Below are positions 34,901-41,151 of a stretch of 43,125 bases of DNA, piece by piece; positions within the stretch are counted from its first letter, which is position 1, and each line of letters begins with the position of its first letter. Source of the stretch: a virus; the IMG/VR virus record IMGVR_UViG_3300008267_005230, positions 1 to 43,125 of that record. One strand, 5' to 3'. The notes under the pieces were generated by a model, which worked only from the letters and a program-made list of their open reading frames with translations, made no database searches and was not told where the DNA came from. The position numbers were made by a program, and so were the translations under genes.

Positions 34901-37144
34901 ATACTTAATACTGTCTAAATTATCAATTATTTTGAGAAAGCCATTGCTAATCGATTTAGAAATTAAACTAGATCCTAGTTTGTATTTGAATTCAGGATCG
35001 GATGCTAGGTTAAAATTGAATAAGATGTCGCCTATGTTATTGATATTTTGATAGGTTAAGGCAAACCCTAATACTGTGTCTACAGAACCAACACCTGTTT
35101 TATAAGAAAAAATCTTATTACCGGCAAAGGTAGATCCGCTGTATTTTGTAAGATCAGAAAAGCTTACACCGCTGTCGTCAAATATATCAAACAACGGAGC
35201 CTGATTTACTGCTGTTTTTTCCTGGGCAGCTTTCCAACTTGTTCCATCAAACCAAAATGTTTTAGATTGATTCTGTATTCCTAAATTAACTGTAACAGTT
35301 TCATATTCCACAGGAGAAGAATCTTGAGTTTCTTCTAGGTAAATTTGCTTACGCGGATACTTGAATAATTCAAATTTATGCGTACCTTCTCCCTTGGCCA
35401 ATATATCTACTCTTACAGAAAGGTCAGGTTTAGTGTATAATTCGATAGTTACTGCATCAATGACATTTACATAATATACTTGTCTATGAGTAAGTCCTGG
35501 GACCGAGTCTAATGTAACGTTATTGTAAACTACTCTGCTTTTTACTGTGAGGCCGTGATTAGCACCAAACGTGATAGTGTTTAAAGCAGGATTAACTTGT
35601 GTGGCATCAAACAACAGTTCTGAAGTTTGAGGTGTTACATCAATAAAATTAACTTTATAAATTTTATTTTTTACTAACGAATCGGTGTCTGCGGTGAACA
35701 GGACACGCATACCTTGTATTAGATCTATGCCGTCTATGTTATAGCCAAGGCTTCCTTCGATAGTACTAAAAATGTCTTTGGTAAAAGTATCAATTACATC
35801 AACTGGAGTTTTAGCCGCATGACCGTAGTTGAATAATTTAATACCTGGTCTAAATTCAATAATAGGTCTAGTAGCTCTAAAATTTTGATCTAAATTTGGT
35901 TCTTCACCTATTACTTGGGCGCTGGCGATAATAACATCTTGATGGAACCAGCGATTATAACGAGACCATGGATTTTGATCAGGACTTGTTCTACTAATTG
36001 TTACATAGTCAGGTCTCACTGGATAAGTTCCAACTTCACTGAACGGCAGTTGATCAAACGGTGTATCATCAAACAATATACTTTTATCTGCTGAGAATGT
36101 TGATCTTATTTCAAGGGCACGCTCTGCTACTATTCGTATAGCAGTACCAACACCTTCGATATAATATGCGCCGTCGGCGTAATTGCTAGGAATAACTTCC
36201 CCACCAAATCTTACTTTCATTCCGTTACTAACACGCAGACCTTCTGCGGTACCGTTAGGAATAATGTATTCTTTTTTTCCTAAAAAATCTGCATTAAGAT
36301 CAATAACTGTGTTTTCTTCAATATCTAATATTTGAAAGACTCCGCCGGTGTCTACTGAATTTTCACTAACATAGAATAATACGTTTGGTGCATCAAGTGG
36401 TACTTCAAACGTAATAATACCTTCTTGTACTGCAATACCAGTAACTCCTTTAACATATCTATCGTTAGATCCGCCCGATCTTGCTGACTTAATACTGAAA
36501 GGATGGCCAGGTGCATTAATTTCAAAATTATAAGTTTGACCTCTAAATAATTTTAGTGTTGGATTTCTTGTAAGGCCGTTAGGCGTAAAAAGATAAGCTA
36601 CATTATCTGTTTCGTCAACACCTTCAACTGTATAGGTACTTTGTATTGCTTTATCGGCACCAAAAATTGTAATAGTGCTGGGACCAAATGGCAACCAATA
36701 GTACTGTTGATAATTAACAAACTTATCCCAACAGATATGCGGATCCCATGAATAAAACTCCTGACTGTTTAATCTATTATGGTTACTTACAATACCGTCA
36801 TTTGTTTCAATATGATTAATATGATCAATGTAGTCTTTAAAGAATGTTGTATTACCTAGATAGTCTTGAATAATTGCAGCCGGTTCAAACTGATAATTTT
36901 GTCGTACTGTATCTACTGCTGTTACAAAGATGTCATCAGTTTTTACAGCTTTAGCTGTTTGACGGCCCATATAGCCGTTAATTTTTCTAACACTACCGGG
37001 TTGAATAAGTTGATCAAGCGTTGCCTGTAAAAATTTCTTATTACTATTTGTTCTATAATATCTAGGTAATAGATCTGAAGAATTACGTTTTTCAGAATTT
37101 GAAATTGGCAATTTTGGCTCGTTTTGATCATTGGTGAATGCCAT
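22994..37144 (-). CDS. giant virion structural protein, 4716 residues
   Basis: A single uninterrupted frame. The N-terminus (LLPRYYRTNSNKKFLQATL, NGYMGRQTAKAV, FYSWDPHICWDKFVNYQQYYW) is of a type seen in very large marine T4-like phage tail proteins. Residues 190 to 275 resemble a cupredoxin fold (NPTLKLFRGQTYNFEINAPGHPF), but the usual C..H metal ligands near the end are absent. Two W..g..Y..GdiV.y...YYaA modules at about 1537 to 1582 and 1793 to 1836 look like CBM5/12-type carbohydrate binding. About 2190 to 2480 is an FG-GAP-like propeller (GSWLAVGVPTHDSDKGQVQIY, GKILVISAPGDGLNSGQVFVY). Near 3444 and 4286 are GYVTPPVVKITG-type motifs. The start overlaps the gp6 stop (TAATG). By position it probably replaces or extends T4 wedge or proximal fibre proteins; the exact role is unknown. 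Confidence 0.75.
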   Translation of the reverse strand: MAFTNDQNEPKLPISNSEKRNSSDLLPRYYRTNSNKKFLQATLDQLIQPGSVRKINGYMGRQTAKAVKTDDIFVTAVDTVRQNYQFEPAAIIQDYLGNTTFFKDYIDHINHIETNDGIVSNHNRLNSQEFYSWDPHICWDKFVNYQQYYWLPFGPSTITIFGADKAIQSTYTVEGVDETDNVAYLFTPNGLTRNPTLKLFRGQTYNFEINAPGHPFSIKSARSGGSNDRYVKGVTGIAVQEGIITFEVPLDAPNVLFYVSENSVDTGGVFQILDIEENTVIDLNADFLGKKEYIIPNGTAEGLRVSNGMKVRFGGEVIPSNYADGAYYIEGVGTAIRIVAERALEIRSTFSADKSILFDDTPFDQLPFSEVGTYPVRPDYVTISRTSPDQNPWSRYNRWFHQDVIIASAQVIGEEPNLDQNFRATRPIIEFRPGIKLFNYGHAAKTPVDVIDTFTKDIFSTIEGSLGYNIDGIDLIQGMRVLFTADTDSLVKNKIYKVNFIDVTPQTSELLFDATQVNPALNTITFGANHGLTVKSRVVYNNVTLDSVPGLTHRQVYYVNVIDAVTIELYTKPDLSVRVDILAKGEGTHKFELFKYPRKQIYLEETQDSSPVEYETVTVNLGIQNQSKTFWFDGTSWKAAQEKTAVNQAPLFDIFDDSGVSFSDLTKYSGSTFAGNKIFSYKTGVGSVDTVLGFALTYQNINNIGDILFNFNLASDPEFKYKLGSSLISKSISNGFLKIIDNLDSIKYENGWIKNVLSNVQPIVRTYKNETKTVVDENGVRSTVSIVNDFPLDVFDTKDGLEDLLVKVYVNGTRLIPSKFSIVDDVVYKLVRLTTDAVDSMVTIECFTKKHKNQNGYYKLPINLENNPLNNNIQDFTLGEVIDHVDSIIGNNPLVFFNNGPKAILRDAGRLSEYGTRFVQHTGPMNLSLYHLGNKSANLLKALDTARTDYAQFKRAFIIAASDSGFDAEPRRHVDFILQNMFANKPKSSPYYLSDMFGYTAANRTEYTVLDARTTSYPLSQLFNLKTLSNRAVGVYLNDVQLVHGRDYVFGDTEFVTLLAELSENDIIEVYEYESTDGCFVPPTPSKLGLYPLFEPSIYVDDTYIEPVKVIQGHDGSITIAFDDYRDDLILELEKRIFNNVKVSYDTELFNIFNYIPSYSRENDYTVDEFNSVLSKYFYQWTLNIQEDYSRPLFYDRENAFTYNYRDHVAPDGRLAPAYWRGIYKWFFDTDTPHLTPWESLGFFIEPIWWQDVYGPAPYTSDNLVLWDDLKEGLIREPGKPPRLNKQFARLILDQGPPADTNGILLDPLNAGYVAGLMQNSTDSFYVFGDQGPVEAAWRKSSYYPFALISTILLLKPNDILGRCIDRSRIVKNNTGQLVYSETGLRIRLQDLIFPSVADEVETDRRFTSGLVNYVVEYLTSKNTARLTQYKYDLASLTNKMSTRLGSYTNKEKFKILLDSKTPTSAGGVFVPEENYSVSLNTSSAIRKVIYSGILITRFSNGYEVKGYNTQNPYFIVYKSKLVDRVIKVGGISESFLEWKAGEIYTSGKIVRYNNLYYRAKTTHTASTEFDDRLYARLAELPIIGGREIELKKNFNANNVDKIPYGKRIATVQEVVDIIMGYGAYLEDQGFVFDDFNNNLGTVTNWETSAKEFAFWTTQNWAEGSVLSISPSANKLIFQSQNSVVADLTDNFYTYSVLRVDGQKLDEEFIKVYRNENQFVIEPENTNYGIYGITLHLIQKEHVVVLDNKTLFNDTIYDIEAGYHQERIKVIGYIAAGWTGGFEIKGFIYDEAKIQEWEPWTDYNLGDIVKYKQFYYAAKERIQGVREFNDDTWVILEETPKSQLLPNWDYRAEQFTDFYDLDTDNFDAGQQKVAQHLIGYQKRQYLENIIQNDVSQYKFYQGMIIEKGTQNVLNKLFDVLSADGQESLTFDEEWAFRVGEYGAVDTFDEVEFILDENKFKINPQPVELVDSIDINEKDFVYRYKPTDVYVKPLSYTNNIWPTYTTNRFLRTSGYVRVEDVKATVRSIANVITLNVNDFSNGDYIWAAFESRDWSVYRFSLYDLKVKTVAYENSSKQVTVTSFALPPLAVGDIIGIKGTEKLNGFHKVTVVNGNQFKFVKDVQGWQSFADADTIVTYKVFKQRSPHITTLNSYLPDEFKPNELAWIDSNQAGNYIVYKNNPVYRKDNLVNLEPANSFNFGRCIAIDGSGNLAAVATAEYVALYQKGSSDNSWSLFDRITDVVATTLKFSHDGSWLAVGVPTHDSDKGQVQIYFRQKSGTFEINATLIGQTAGDKFGSSLAWSTTGNEYRLFVAATGYTSNTGRAYYYNYTNVGWSAGTSIPAPAGISTNEYFGFDIACSNTGKILVISAPGDGLNSGQVFVYEFNSGYTSPVSFLGLNQERLGQSVALSNDGLTLAIGAARTDVNGKADVGEIRIYKYINTGFVHDPAAGIGQVLRSPREYRSEQFGTDIGFLNDDKSLYSYSVSSGIDATLFDSNSTTFDSNLTVFERTSNENKIDIFDLLDSTFIFGETITPTSDAAFVGSISGTTLTVTDVTLGRIEVGATIYGSNLTPVKIISNGTGLGLTGTYTIAGTRTFVSGSLTARRIVNITSISGYKNTLLLSFAAESDIDRVVSSINYTSSGRVYSYVKSASESSWQKHYEQIPSVDVTKIKKVYLYSTETGKLIKYLDVVDPIYGKIPGIADQEIKYKTYFDPANYSVGTDSVNVDETANWTKSVVGALWWDLSTARFTDPQSGDVNYRTTNWNEAHPFASIDVYEWVESSILPSQWNKLSGTDKGLSQGITGTTKYDDSVYSVKKRYDSVSQTFKETYYFWVKNKTTVPNVEGRNLTALDVAKIIADPTSYGYSYIAFTGPNSFSLVNCKKYLNAKNVAVNIQYWKSEYKESNYHSEWKLLSTNRSTEIPYAIEQKWFHSLVGRDENGRLVPDISLPEKKRYGIEFRPRQGMFANRIEALKQFVERVNMILKDKLLADDYDLSALQKFEMQPTVVSGLWDQKIDTEEELRFVQTTLIRQAVITPVLLNGRIVSANIVDSGKNYGRLKVYKVDVNNDPLSWYGPSLTVTGSGQGAALKSVIDAEGKIIEILIENSGEGYSSGTRIVVRNFCVLVQSDSTNNDTWTIYTWDPINRIWSKIKSQSYDVRKYWSYINWYGSYTDPTTGIVETYNEFTKIDYLVNNTYELITTEIPIGSIVKVANLGSGGWVLFKKIAQSFYLTENNYVVVGRQNGSIQFSSSLYKFATNTLGYDGPLYDTFSFDGNPESELRIILNTLKSKILVDELQGEYLKLFFAGVRYALTEQIYVDWAFKTSFVKGQHNVGELKQKVTYNSDNLEFFEEYIKEVKPYRTKIREFVSNYNAIDPSKTFISDFDLLPTVTENYQIQNKSIIVGEDGVVTSQTTNLDNLDYFNNFTVKNIGFSLIEIKILDAGNGYVTPPVVKITGVGVSTNENNQKLVTINPTAKAYISNGKINRIEITNYGGYFSKAPTVEIKGGLSSTGTQAKAIAVIGNPLIRSNQITVKFDRISGTYLLADLIENETFSGNIISGSKTQFPLRWSPEIEYGKSFVTINGVELLRSDYKLSTVTSTNRGYTSYSGLITFTSAPAAGSVITIEYTKNFNHLSATDRINYYYNPVTGQFGKDLDQLMQGVDYGGATISGIDLGINYGWNAVPWGVGLWDNYNPKFTDYISTVTQSGITEFRLPYVPSNNQQVNIYVSRFNVSLIDSITVFNSESNAVKIVTQEDHKLDLGATIIIEGIVKADPSDPDPNCNGIHTVKRLVSGKEFIIILENTPQLGIGGYVWGNKYDTPVRIDDPYYNTPLQTNTDAVMLTFTGNNAFDIINVPTSVNLQLREIQTTVYAGKYGDRIIFRKQESDGSYPMDEDTYDTQLSGGLFANGALTSATGLAPDDIVLDGDDFVSVERNGGTEELVPGQINDTLSVKVYHRPSGGCPNIMFKNHVADGASTGYLIGQYFGNATSVIVKIDDQIKKIEDDYTINYQNNKIEFTTIPSTNQIISIISIGFVSSDMLDTDYFVGDGVTKEFITKAGWFATATAIVLVNGEPAEYSLFSTDDEYTDKIDQSWRSRVGIQFATPPAVGAVINYIIDSGNIENNATIVKSEEIVYLTGQSTYNLSNRIGTTKPYDQNVLVKQGQNFLTPRAADYFTMTNNLLSYSLKDHKYDPSLINTNDVKVYIDEKELVQGPDFNVELDYTIFTYEVEKDSVVPNGGTGYAVGNIIDAVGGDQGISGSPVKLEVTRINQFTGEIQDVIVVGLGVYVTPPASPFAITGGSGTGGTITANFVVRANPPNITVILNQTTYQEGKDFVVVIDNTGDYTTTTNSITFKNTYPNQTKFEVISFYNHNILDVERTVDTLVPIIQVAPGTPDFYELAGKLGGNFRLRKTAVSGDFVWVIKNNKLLSNNIDYYLEKDHITIRLKDYLLDTDAVQIIAFTNTVVHESFGYMQFKDILNRVHYKRLNKNKATSLTENLYQGDNTISVADSSKLDDPNPAKNIPGIIEINGERIEYFIKTGNKLSQLRRGTLGTGLPTYHEAGSIIQGIGASETIPYKDTEVIKTGNAIDDPLLYSQGILELPYIPKLNEIEVFVGGRRLRKSEYTEYLNTEYPYSPEGDQTVVKEFNTTGTTRLQLTALPIKTLTNGAKVELKVVVVKKQGRLWNDLGQRLAKSTNTVANFLKDTPSVWPNKYQDKY
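22998..23005 (-). promoter_or_regulatory. late promoter box GATAAATA
   Basis: GATAAATA fits NATAAATA exactly and overlaps the last codons of the giant gene, 88 bases before the ATG at 22910. If used, it gives a leader of about 80 bases containing the inverted repeat at 22947 to 22964. The closer ACTAAATA box is the competing candidate. Confidence 0.45.
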
Positions 37145-40100
37145 TAGTTACTCCCTGAGCTGTTTACAGACTGTTTGCTTGCCAGTGTTGATTCAACGGC
37201 AATTTGACCTGCACTTTTAATTTTACTTGCAGTAATAGCTGTTATAATTTCTATATCATCTATTGTAGCGCCATTGATGAATAATTGATCTTTTTCGCTT
37301 CTTATTTCATATAAGCTACCAAAACTTAAATCACTTTGTTTTGGCACAACAATAAAGTTTACAATGTTTGGTGAAAGTCTATTCATTACATAAGTTGACA
37401 ACTCGCTAAAATAGAAATTGTCTCCAAATTCCCAATTTTCTAAACTAAAGAATTCAGCTATGGCTGTAAGAACTCTAGATTTAATATCGTTATCACTGAT
37501 AACAATTTCATCATTCTTAACAACCTTAAATGTAGCCTGTACATCTGAAGTAGCTTTGCTACCAAATAAAACTTTATACTTTACAGGATGATAGATAATT
37601 TCATCGCTGATAGATTTAATTTTGTTTAATTCAGGACTTAACAAATTAAACAATTCATCACTGCTAGGAGCTAAAGGCTCTACAGTTTTTGAACCGTTTA
37701 TATATTGGCGATATTGAATGTCATACTCTTTGGTCAACACATAGATATCAATTAGATTTGTTAATCCAGGATCAATTCTTGCTTCGTAGTCAGCGTTATG
37801 AATGTATTGAAATTTTAATCCGCTTCTTCCTGCATAGACTTTATAATTTAAACTAGGTTCAAATACATCATCTGCATTTAATTGTGCAACAAAATTTTCT
37901 TCAACAAAATAAAAATAACTGCCTAACTTTTGTAGGTCTCCAGAGCTTACAGATAGTTTATTCTGACGAATTAAAATTTTATCATCATCGTTTGATATAA
38001 ATCTGTAGTCTTCTTGTCCCTGTGTTATTACGTACTTTTCTAATACAATAAATTGATTCTTTACAGGAGGAATAGTCACTGTTGGAACTATCTCTTCGAA
38101 CAAATTAGGATTATCAACTATACCGTCATCGTCACTGTCGCTGAATGTGATTTGAATTTTTTTAGTGTCAATGTATCCGTCAAGTCCTTTAAACTCTTCG
38201 GTAACTTCCCAGTCTCTATCATAGGTAAAAGATGTAATGTTGTTTGGCTGTGTGTTTATACTTAAAATTTTAATTTTGTCTTTGACCACTGTGTTAGTTC
38301 TTGAATCATAAATTTTATCACTAGAATCAAAATAGAATCTTACCTGCTGGTTGCTTTCAAAGATATATCTAACTAATCGAGAAGTAACTGTGTATTGCTC
38401 GCTGTCTGTGTTAAACAACAGCAACCAACTTGAATCAACATTTTGATTTGTTGCGTCGCCTGCTCGTCCTAGACTGAACACGTTAATTGTGTTTAGGTTA
38501 CTGCTGATAATAATTTTCCAAGAACGTGATTCTGAATCATATCGTAGACCAAATGATTTATTTGCAAAAATTAAATCAACCATAGAAGCTACTGTGGCAC
38601 TGTCTAGTGCAGTTTTCCATGCTGGAATAATTTCTTCTAACTGAGGAGCTGTCTGCAACTCAGTGGTTGATGTTGTTTTGTTGTAAGCTGAAGGAATAAT
38701 ATCGTTGAGTACAATAGGACCAGAACCGTCTACTAGTTCACCGGTGCCACCAGAAGTACCATCACCTGAAATTGCCACTACCTTTGTCCACAAAATTTGT
38801 GTTGCGTTAGTACTTGTTGGATTGCCCAACACTAATTTATTATTATTTGATTTATCAAAGTAATAGTTTGCCGGAGCTCTAAATTTTAACAACGATCCAA
38901 CAGTGATGTACTTTAGTGTGTTAGTACCAGTGGCAAATGTTCCTACTTTCTGTATTGTAGTTGTGATGTCATCTTTAAAATAACCAGTAACTTGATTAGT
39001 ATCAGAAGTTTTAATAATCCATTTAATACCTAATTCAGAAGTATTTGGTCTGTCAAATTTACTATAATAAAAATGTTTTAAGTTTGTTAATTTTAAATTA
39101 TCAGTAACTTGATTATAAATTACAGCTTCAATGTCTGTTCTAGTTGCATAAGAAAATTTAAAACTGTCAATGTATTCTTGTTTGTAAACAATGCCGTCGT
39201 CAGCAAATAAATTTGTCTTTGAATATTTGCCTGTAGGATCAACTAGATCAAAATAGCGACTGATGCCACTGGCTGATCTATTAACTGCTTTAATTTTACC
39301 AATTTGTTGACTTACGCTTAATGGGCTAATGTTATAGTCCTCAGCAGTAATCATTCTGTTCTGCGTATAATAAGTTGCAGGAGCACGAGCTTTGATGTTG
39401 TCGTTGGTTTCAGCAGGACTTGAATTAGACACTGAACTTTGTAATCCTAAAGTTACTGTCATTGTCTCAAGCTGTCCGGTGTTGCTTACATAAGGAATAT
39501 CAATTGTGATATTTTTTACATCTTTAGGATTGATAGTATAATTTAATCCGTTACTTGTTCTATAATATACTCTAAAAGTTCCTAGAGGTAAATTACCAAA
39601 TACACCATCACTGAACACTAGACTAATTTTGTCGTTGGCTCTAGTGACTACACCGTAGATATTTCGTATGCTTTTGTTTAAACTATTATAGATAATATTG
39701 TTGCCTTCAAAGCTAGGAACTTGTGCCCAGTATTCGTTTTCAATACCGTTTTGATCTAACTTATAAAGCCAAACATCGTTATTGTTGATGTTAACTGCAT
39801 CAACATCTACTGTTTCGTCGGTAGCAGGCTGTGTAACTGCAAAAGTACCTTGATTTAATGTGCCCTGTCTAAAATGTAGGAAAAATCCTGTGTTAGAGCT
39901 GCCATTGCCTTTGCCGTCATCTCTGTAGATAAAACTTAAACGATTAGCAATACTTGGAGGTTCTTCATAGATTTCAGACTCGCCACTAAACGCTGTACTT
40001 ACTACTTCAAATGTCATGCTACGACCGTCTACTGTTTTAGTAAAACTATAAACAGGTACATCAGTATTAGCACCTTGGAATCTATATTGTTCGCTAGGTA

Positions 40101-40644
40101 TACCGTAGATTGTGTCTTTTGCATCAGGATTGCCAAACTTTCGTGTTGCTGGCAAGGCTGCATTTATTATTTTGATAAACTGATCGTACCAGTTAGGGTT
40201 TGCAGGATCGTTCCAGCTAATTGTCTGCCCTGTTAAATTTCTGCCGTTGCTGTCGTAGACAATCTGTGTTGTACTTACTGAAGTAAACTTTAAAAACCCG
40301 CTAGCAGGCACATTTCTTTTGGCTTTATAACTTAATAATCTAGCTAGACGTAGCACTGACTCGCGGCGTTCTGCCAGCTCTAGGAAGTTTTCTCGAGCAT
40401 TTAGATCCGTGCGGAAACTTATGCTTTGTCCTAAAAAGGCTATAAGATCAATTAGAGCAAGGTACTCAGAACTTTCAATGTAATCATTAAAATCTTCAGG
40501 ATAGTTTTCACGGATGTAACTGATCATTACCCTGCGAAGGTTTTCAAAGTCGTAGCTTTGAAAATCTGCGTTTTGAAAACTTTGGTAAATTCTTTTCCAG
40601 TCTTCTGCTACTAAAAGTCTATTTTGGCGATCGGTTGCTGACAT
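37144..40644 (-). CDS. 6: baseplate wedge protein gp6-like
   Basis: The protein has 1166 residues against about 660 in T4, so it is enlarged, as is usual in marine relatives. The N-terminal block is characteristic: WKRIYQSFQNADFQSYDFENLRRVMISYIRENYPEDFNDY, then SSEYLALIDLIAFLGQSISFRTDLNARENFLELAERRESVLRLARLLSY. The middle contains FSDGVFGNLPLGTFRVYYRTSNG and APATYYTQNRMITAEDYN, the baseplate-J-like core. The C-terminal part carries VLTAIAEFFSLENWEFGDNFYFSELSTYVMNRLSPNIVNFIVVP. In T4, gp6 dimers join the six wedges into the inner ring that opens on contraction. It follows gp25, as in T4, with a late promoter and GGGAAA site upstream. Confidence 0.95.
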   Translation of the reverse strand: MSATDRQNRLLVAEDWKRIYQSFQNADFQSYDFENLRRVMISYIRENYPEDFNDYIESSEYLALIDLIAFLGQSISFRTDLNARENFLELAERRESVLRLARLLSYKAKRNVPASGFLKFTSVSTTQIVYDSNGRNLTGQTISWNDPANPNWYDQFIKIINAALPATRKFGNPDAKDTIYGIPSEQYRFQGANTDVPVYSFTKTVDGRSMTFEVVSTAFSGESEIYEEPPSIANRLSFIYRDDGKGNGSSNTGFFLHFRQGTLNQGTFAVTQPATDETVDVDAVNINNNDVWLYKLDQNGIENEYWAQVPSFEGNNIIYNSLNKSIRNIYGVVTRANDKISLVFSDGVFGNLPLGTFRVYYRTSNGLNYTINPKDVKNITIDIPYVSNTGQLETMTVTLGLQSSVSNSSPAETNDNIKARAPATYYTQNRMITAEDYNISPLSVSQQIGKIKAVNRSASGISRYFDLVDPTGKYSKTNLFADDGIVYKQEYIDSFKFSYATRTDIEAVIYNQVTDNLKLTNLKHFYYSKFDRPNTSELGIKWIIKTSDTNQVTGYFKDDITTTIQKVGTFATGTNTLKYITVGSLLKFRAPANYYFDKSNNNKLVLGNPTSTNATQILWTKVVAISGDGTSGGTGELVDGSGPIVLNDIIPSAYNKTTSTTELQTAPQLEEIIPAWKTALDSATVASMVDLIFANKSFGLRYDSESRSWKIIISSNLNTINVFSLGRAGDATNQNVDSSWLLLFNTDSEQYTVTSRLVRYIFESNQQVRFYFDSSDKIYDSRTNTVVKDKIKILSINTQPNNITSFTYDRDWEVTEEFKGLDGYIDTKKIQITFSDSDDDGIVDNPNLFEEIVPTVTIPPVKNQFIVLEKYVITQGQEDYRFISNDDDKILIRQNKLSVSSGDLQKLGSYFYFVEENFVAQLNADDVFEPSLNYKVYAGRSGLKFQYIHNADYEARIDPGLTNLIDIYVLTKEYDIQYRQYINGSKTVEPLAPSSDELFNLLSPELNKIKSISDEIIYHPVKYKVLFGSKATSDVQATFKVVKNDEIVISDNDIKSRVLTAIAEFFSLENWEFGDNFYFSELSTYVMNRLSPNIVNFIVVPKQSDLSFGSLYEIRSEKDQLFINGATIDDIEIITAITASKIKSAGQIAVESTLASKQSVNSSGSN

Positions 40645-40665
40645 ATCTGTTTCCCATTATACAGA

Positions 40666-40673
40666 TATTTATT
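40666..40673 (-). promoter_or_regulatory. T4-type late promoter AATAAATA before gp6
   Basis: An exact NATAAATA match lies 22 bases before the gp6 ATG, in the 53-base gap between gp25 and gp6. A nearby TATAAT (40656 to 40661) is too close to the ATG and lacks a -35 box. Confidence 0.65.
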
Positions 40674-40697
40674 GAAATTTATTATGTGAGTATTTAA

Positions 40698-41141
40698 TTA
40701 CCCTAGTAGACCGTTGGCTTCATCGAATCGTAAACGAAGAGATTCTTGAATGTTATAAGGCAAGTAAACAAGATCGCATTCTATCTGTATGCCTGTTTCA
40801 TACGCAGTGACAGTAACACTCTGCGCTACAATTCTTGGATCATAGTTAATGATTGTTTCAACGTTTTTAACAATAATTTCTTTAATATCTTCTGTGAGTG
40901 GCTCAAATATCAAGTCCCAGATCACAGTACCAAATTCAGGCTGTTCTAATCTTTCTCCCATTCTTATGTGAAAATGGTTGATTAAATCTTGTTTGATCAA
41001 TGCAAGATCAAACAAGGCAAAACTCTTGCTGTCTCCGCTAATTGTGCTGAAACCTTTGTAGGTTTTTGAACCGGGCACATTAGGACGGCCGGCTGGACCG
41101 TTAACAACAATTTTATCGTAGAGTTTTTGATTAGCTGTCAT
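40698..41141 (-). CDS. 25: baseplate wedge protein gp25-like
   Basis: The protein has 147 residues, close to T4 gp25 (132). The family signature is intact: FALFDLALIKQDLINHFHIRMGERLEQPEFGTVIWDLIFEPLTEDI, with the acidic and aromatic residues of the gp25/lysozyme-like fold. IINYDPRIVAQSVTVT and DLVYLPYNIQESLRLRF complete it. In contractile tails gp25 links sheath initiation to the wedge core bundle with gp6 and gp53. It is located between the gp5-like spike and gp6, with a 10-base gap after gp5. Confidence 0.95.
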   Translation of the reverse strand: MTANQKLYDKIVVNGPAGRPNVPGSKTYKGFSTISGDSKSFALFDLALIKQDLINHFHIRMGERLEQPEFGTVIWDLIFEPLTEDIKEIIVKNVETIINYDPRIVAQSVTVTAYETGIQIECDLVYLPYNIQESLRLRFDEANGLLG

Positions 41142-41151
41142 AGTATAGTAT

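Noticed and set aside
40656-40661. TATAAT before gp6 as sigma-70 promoter
   Set aside because: There is no -35 hexamer at 15 to 19 bases and the distance to the ATG is too short; the NATAAATA box nearby fits better.
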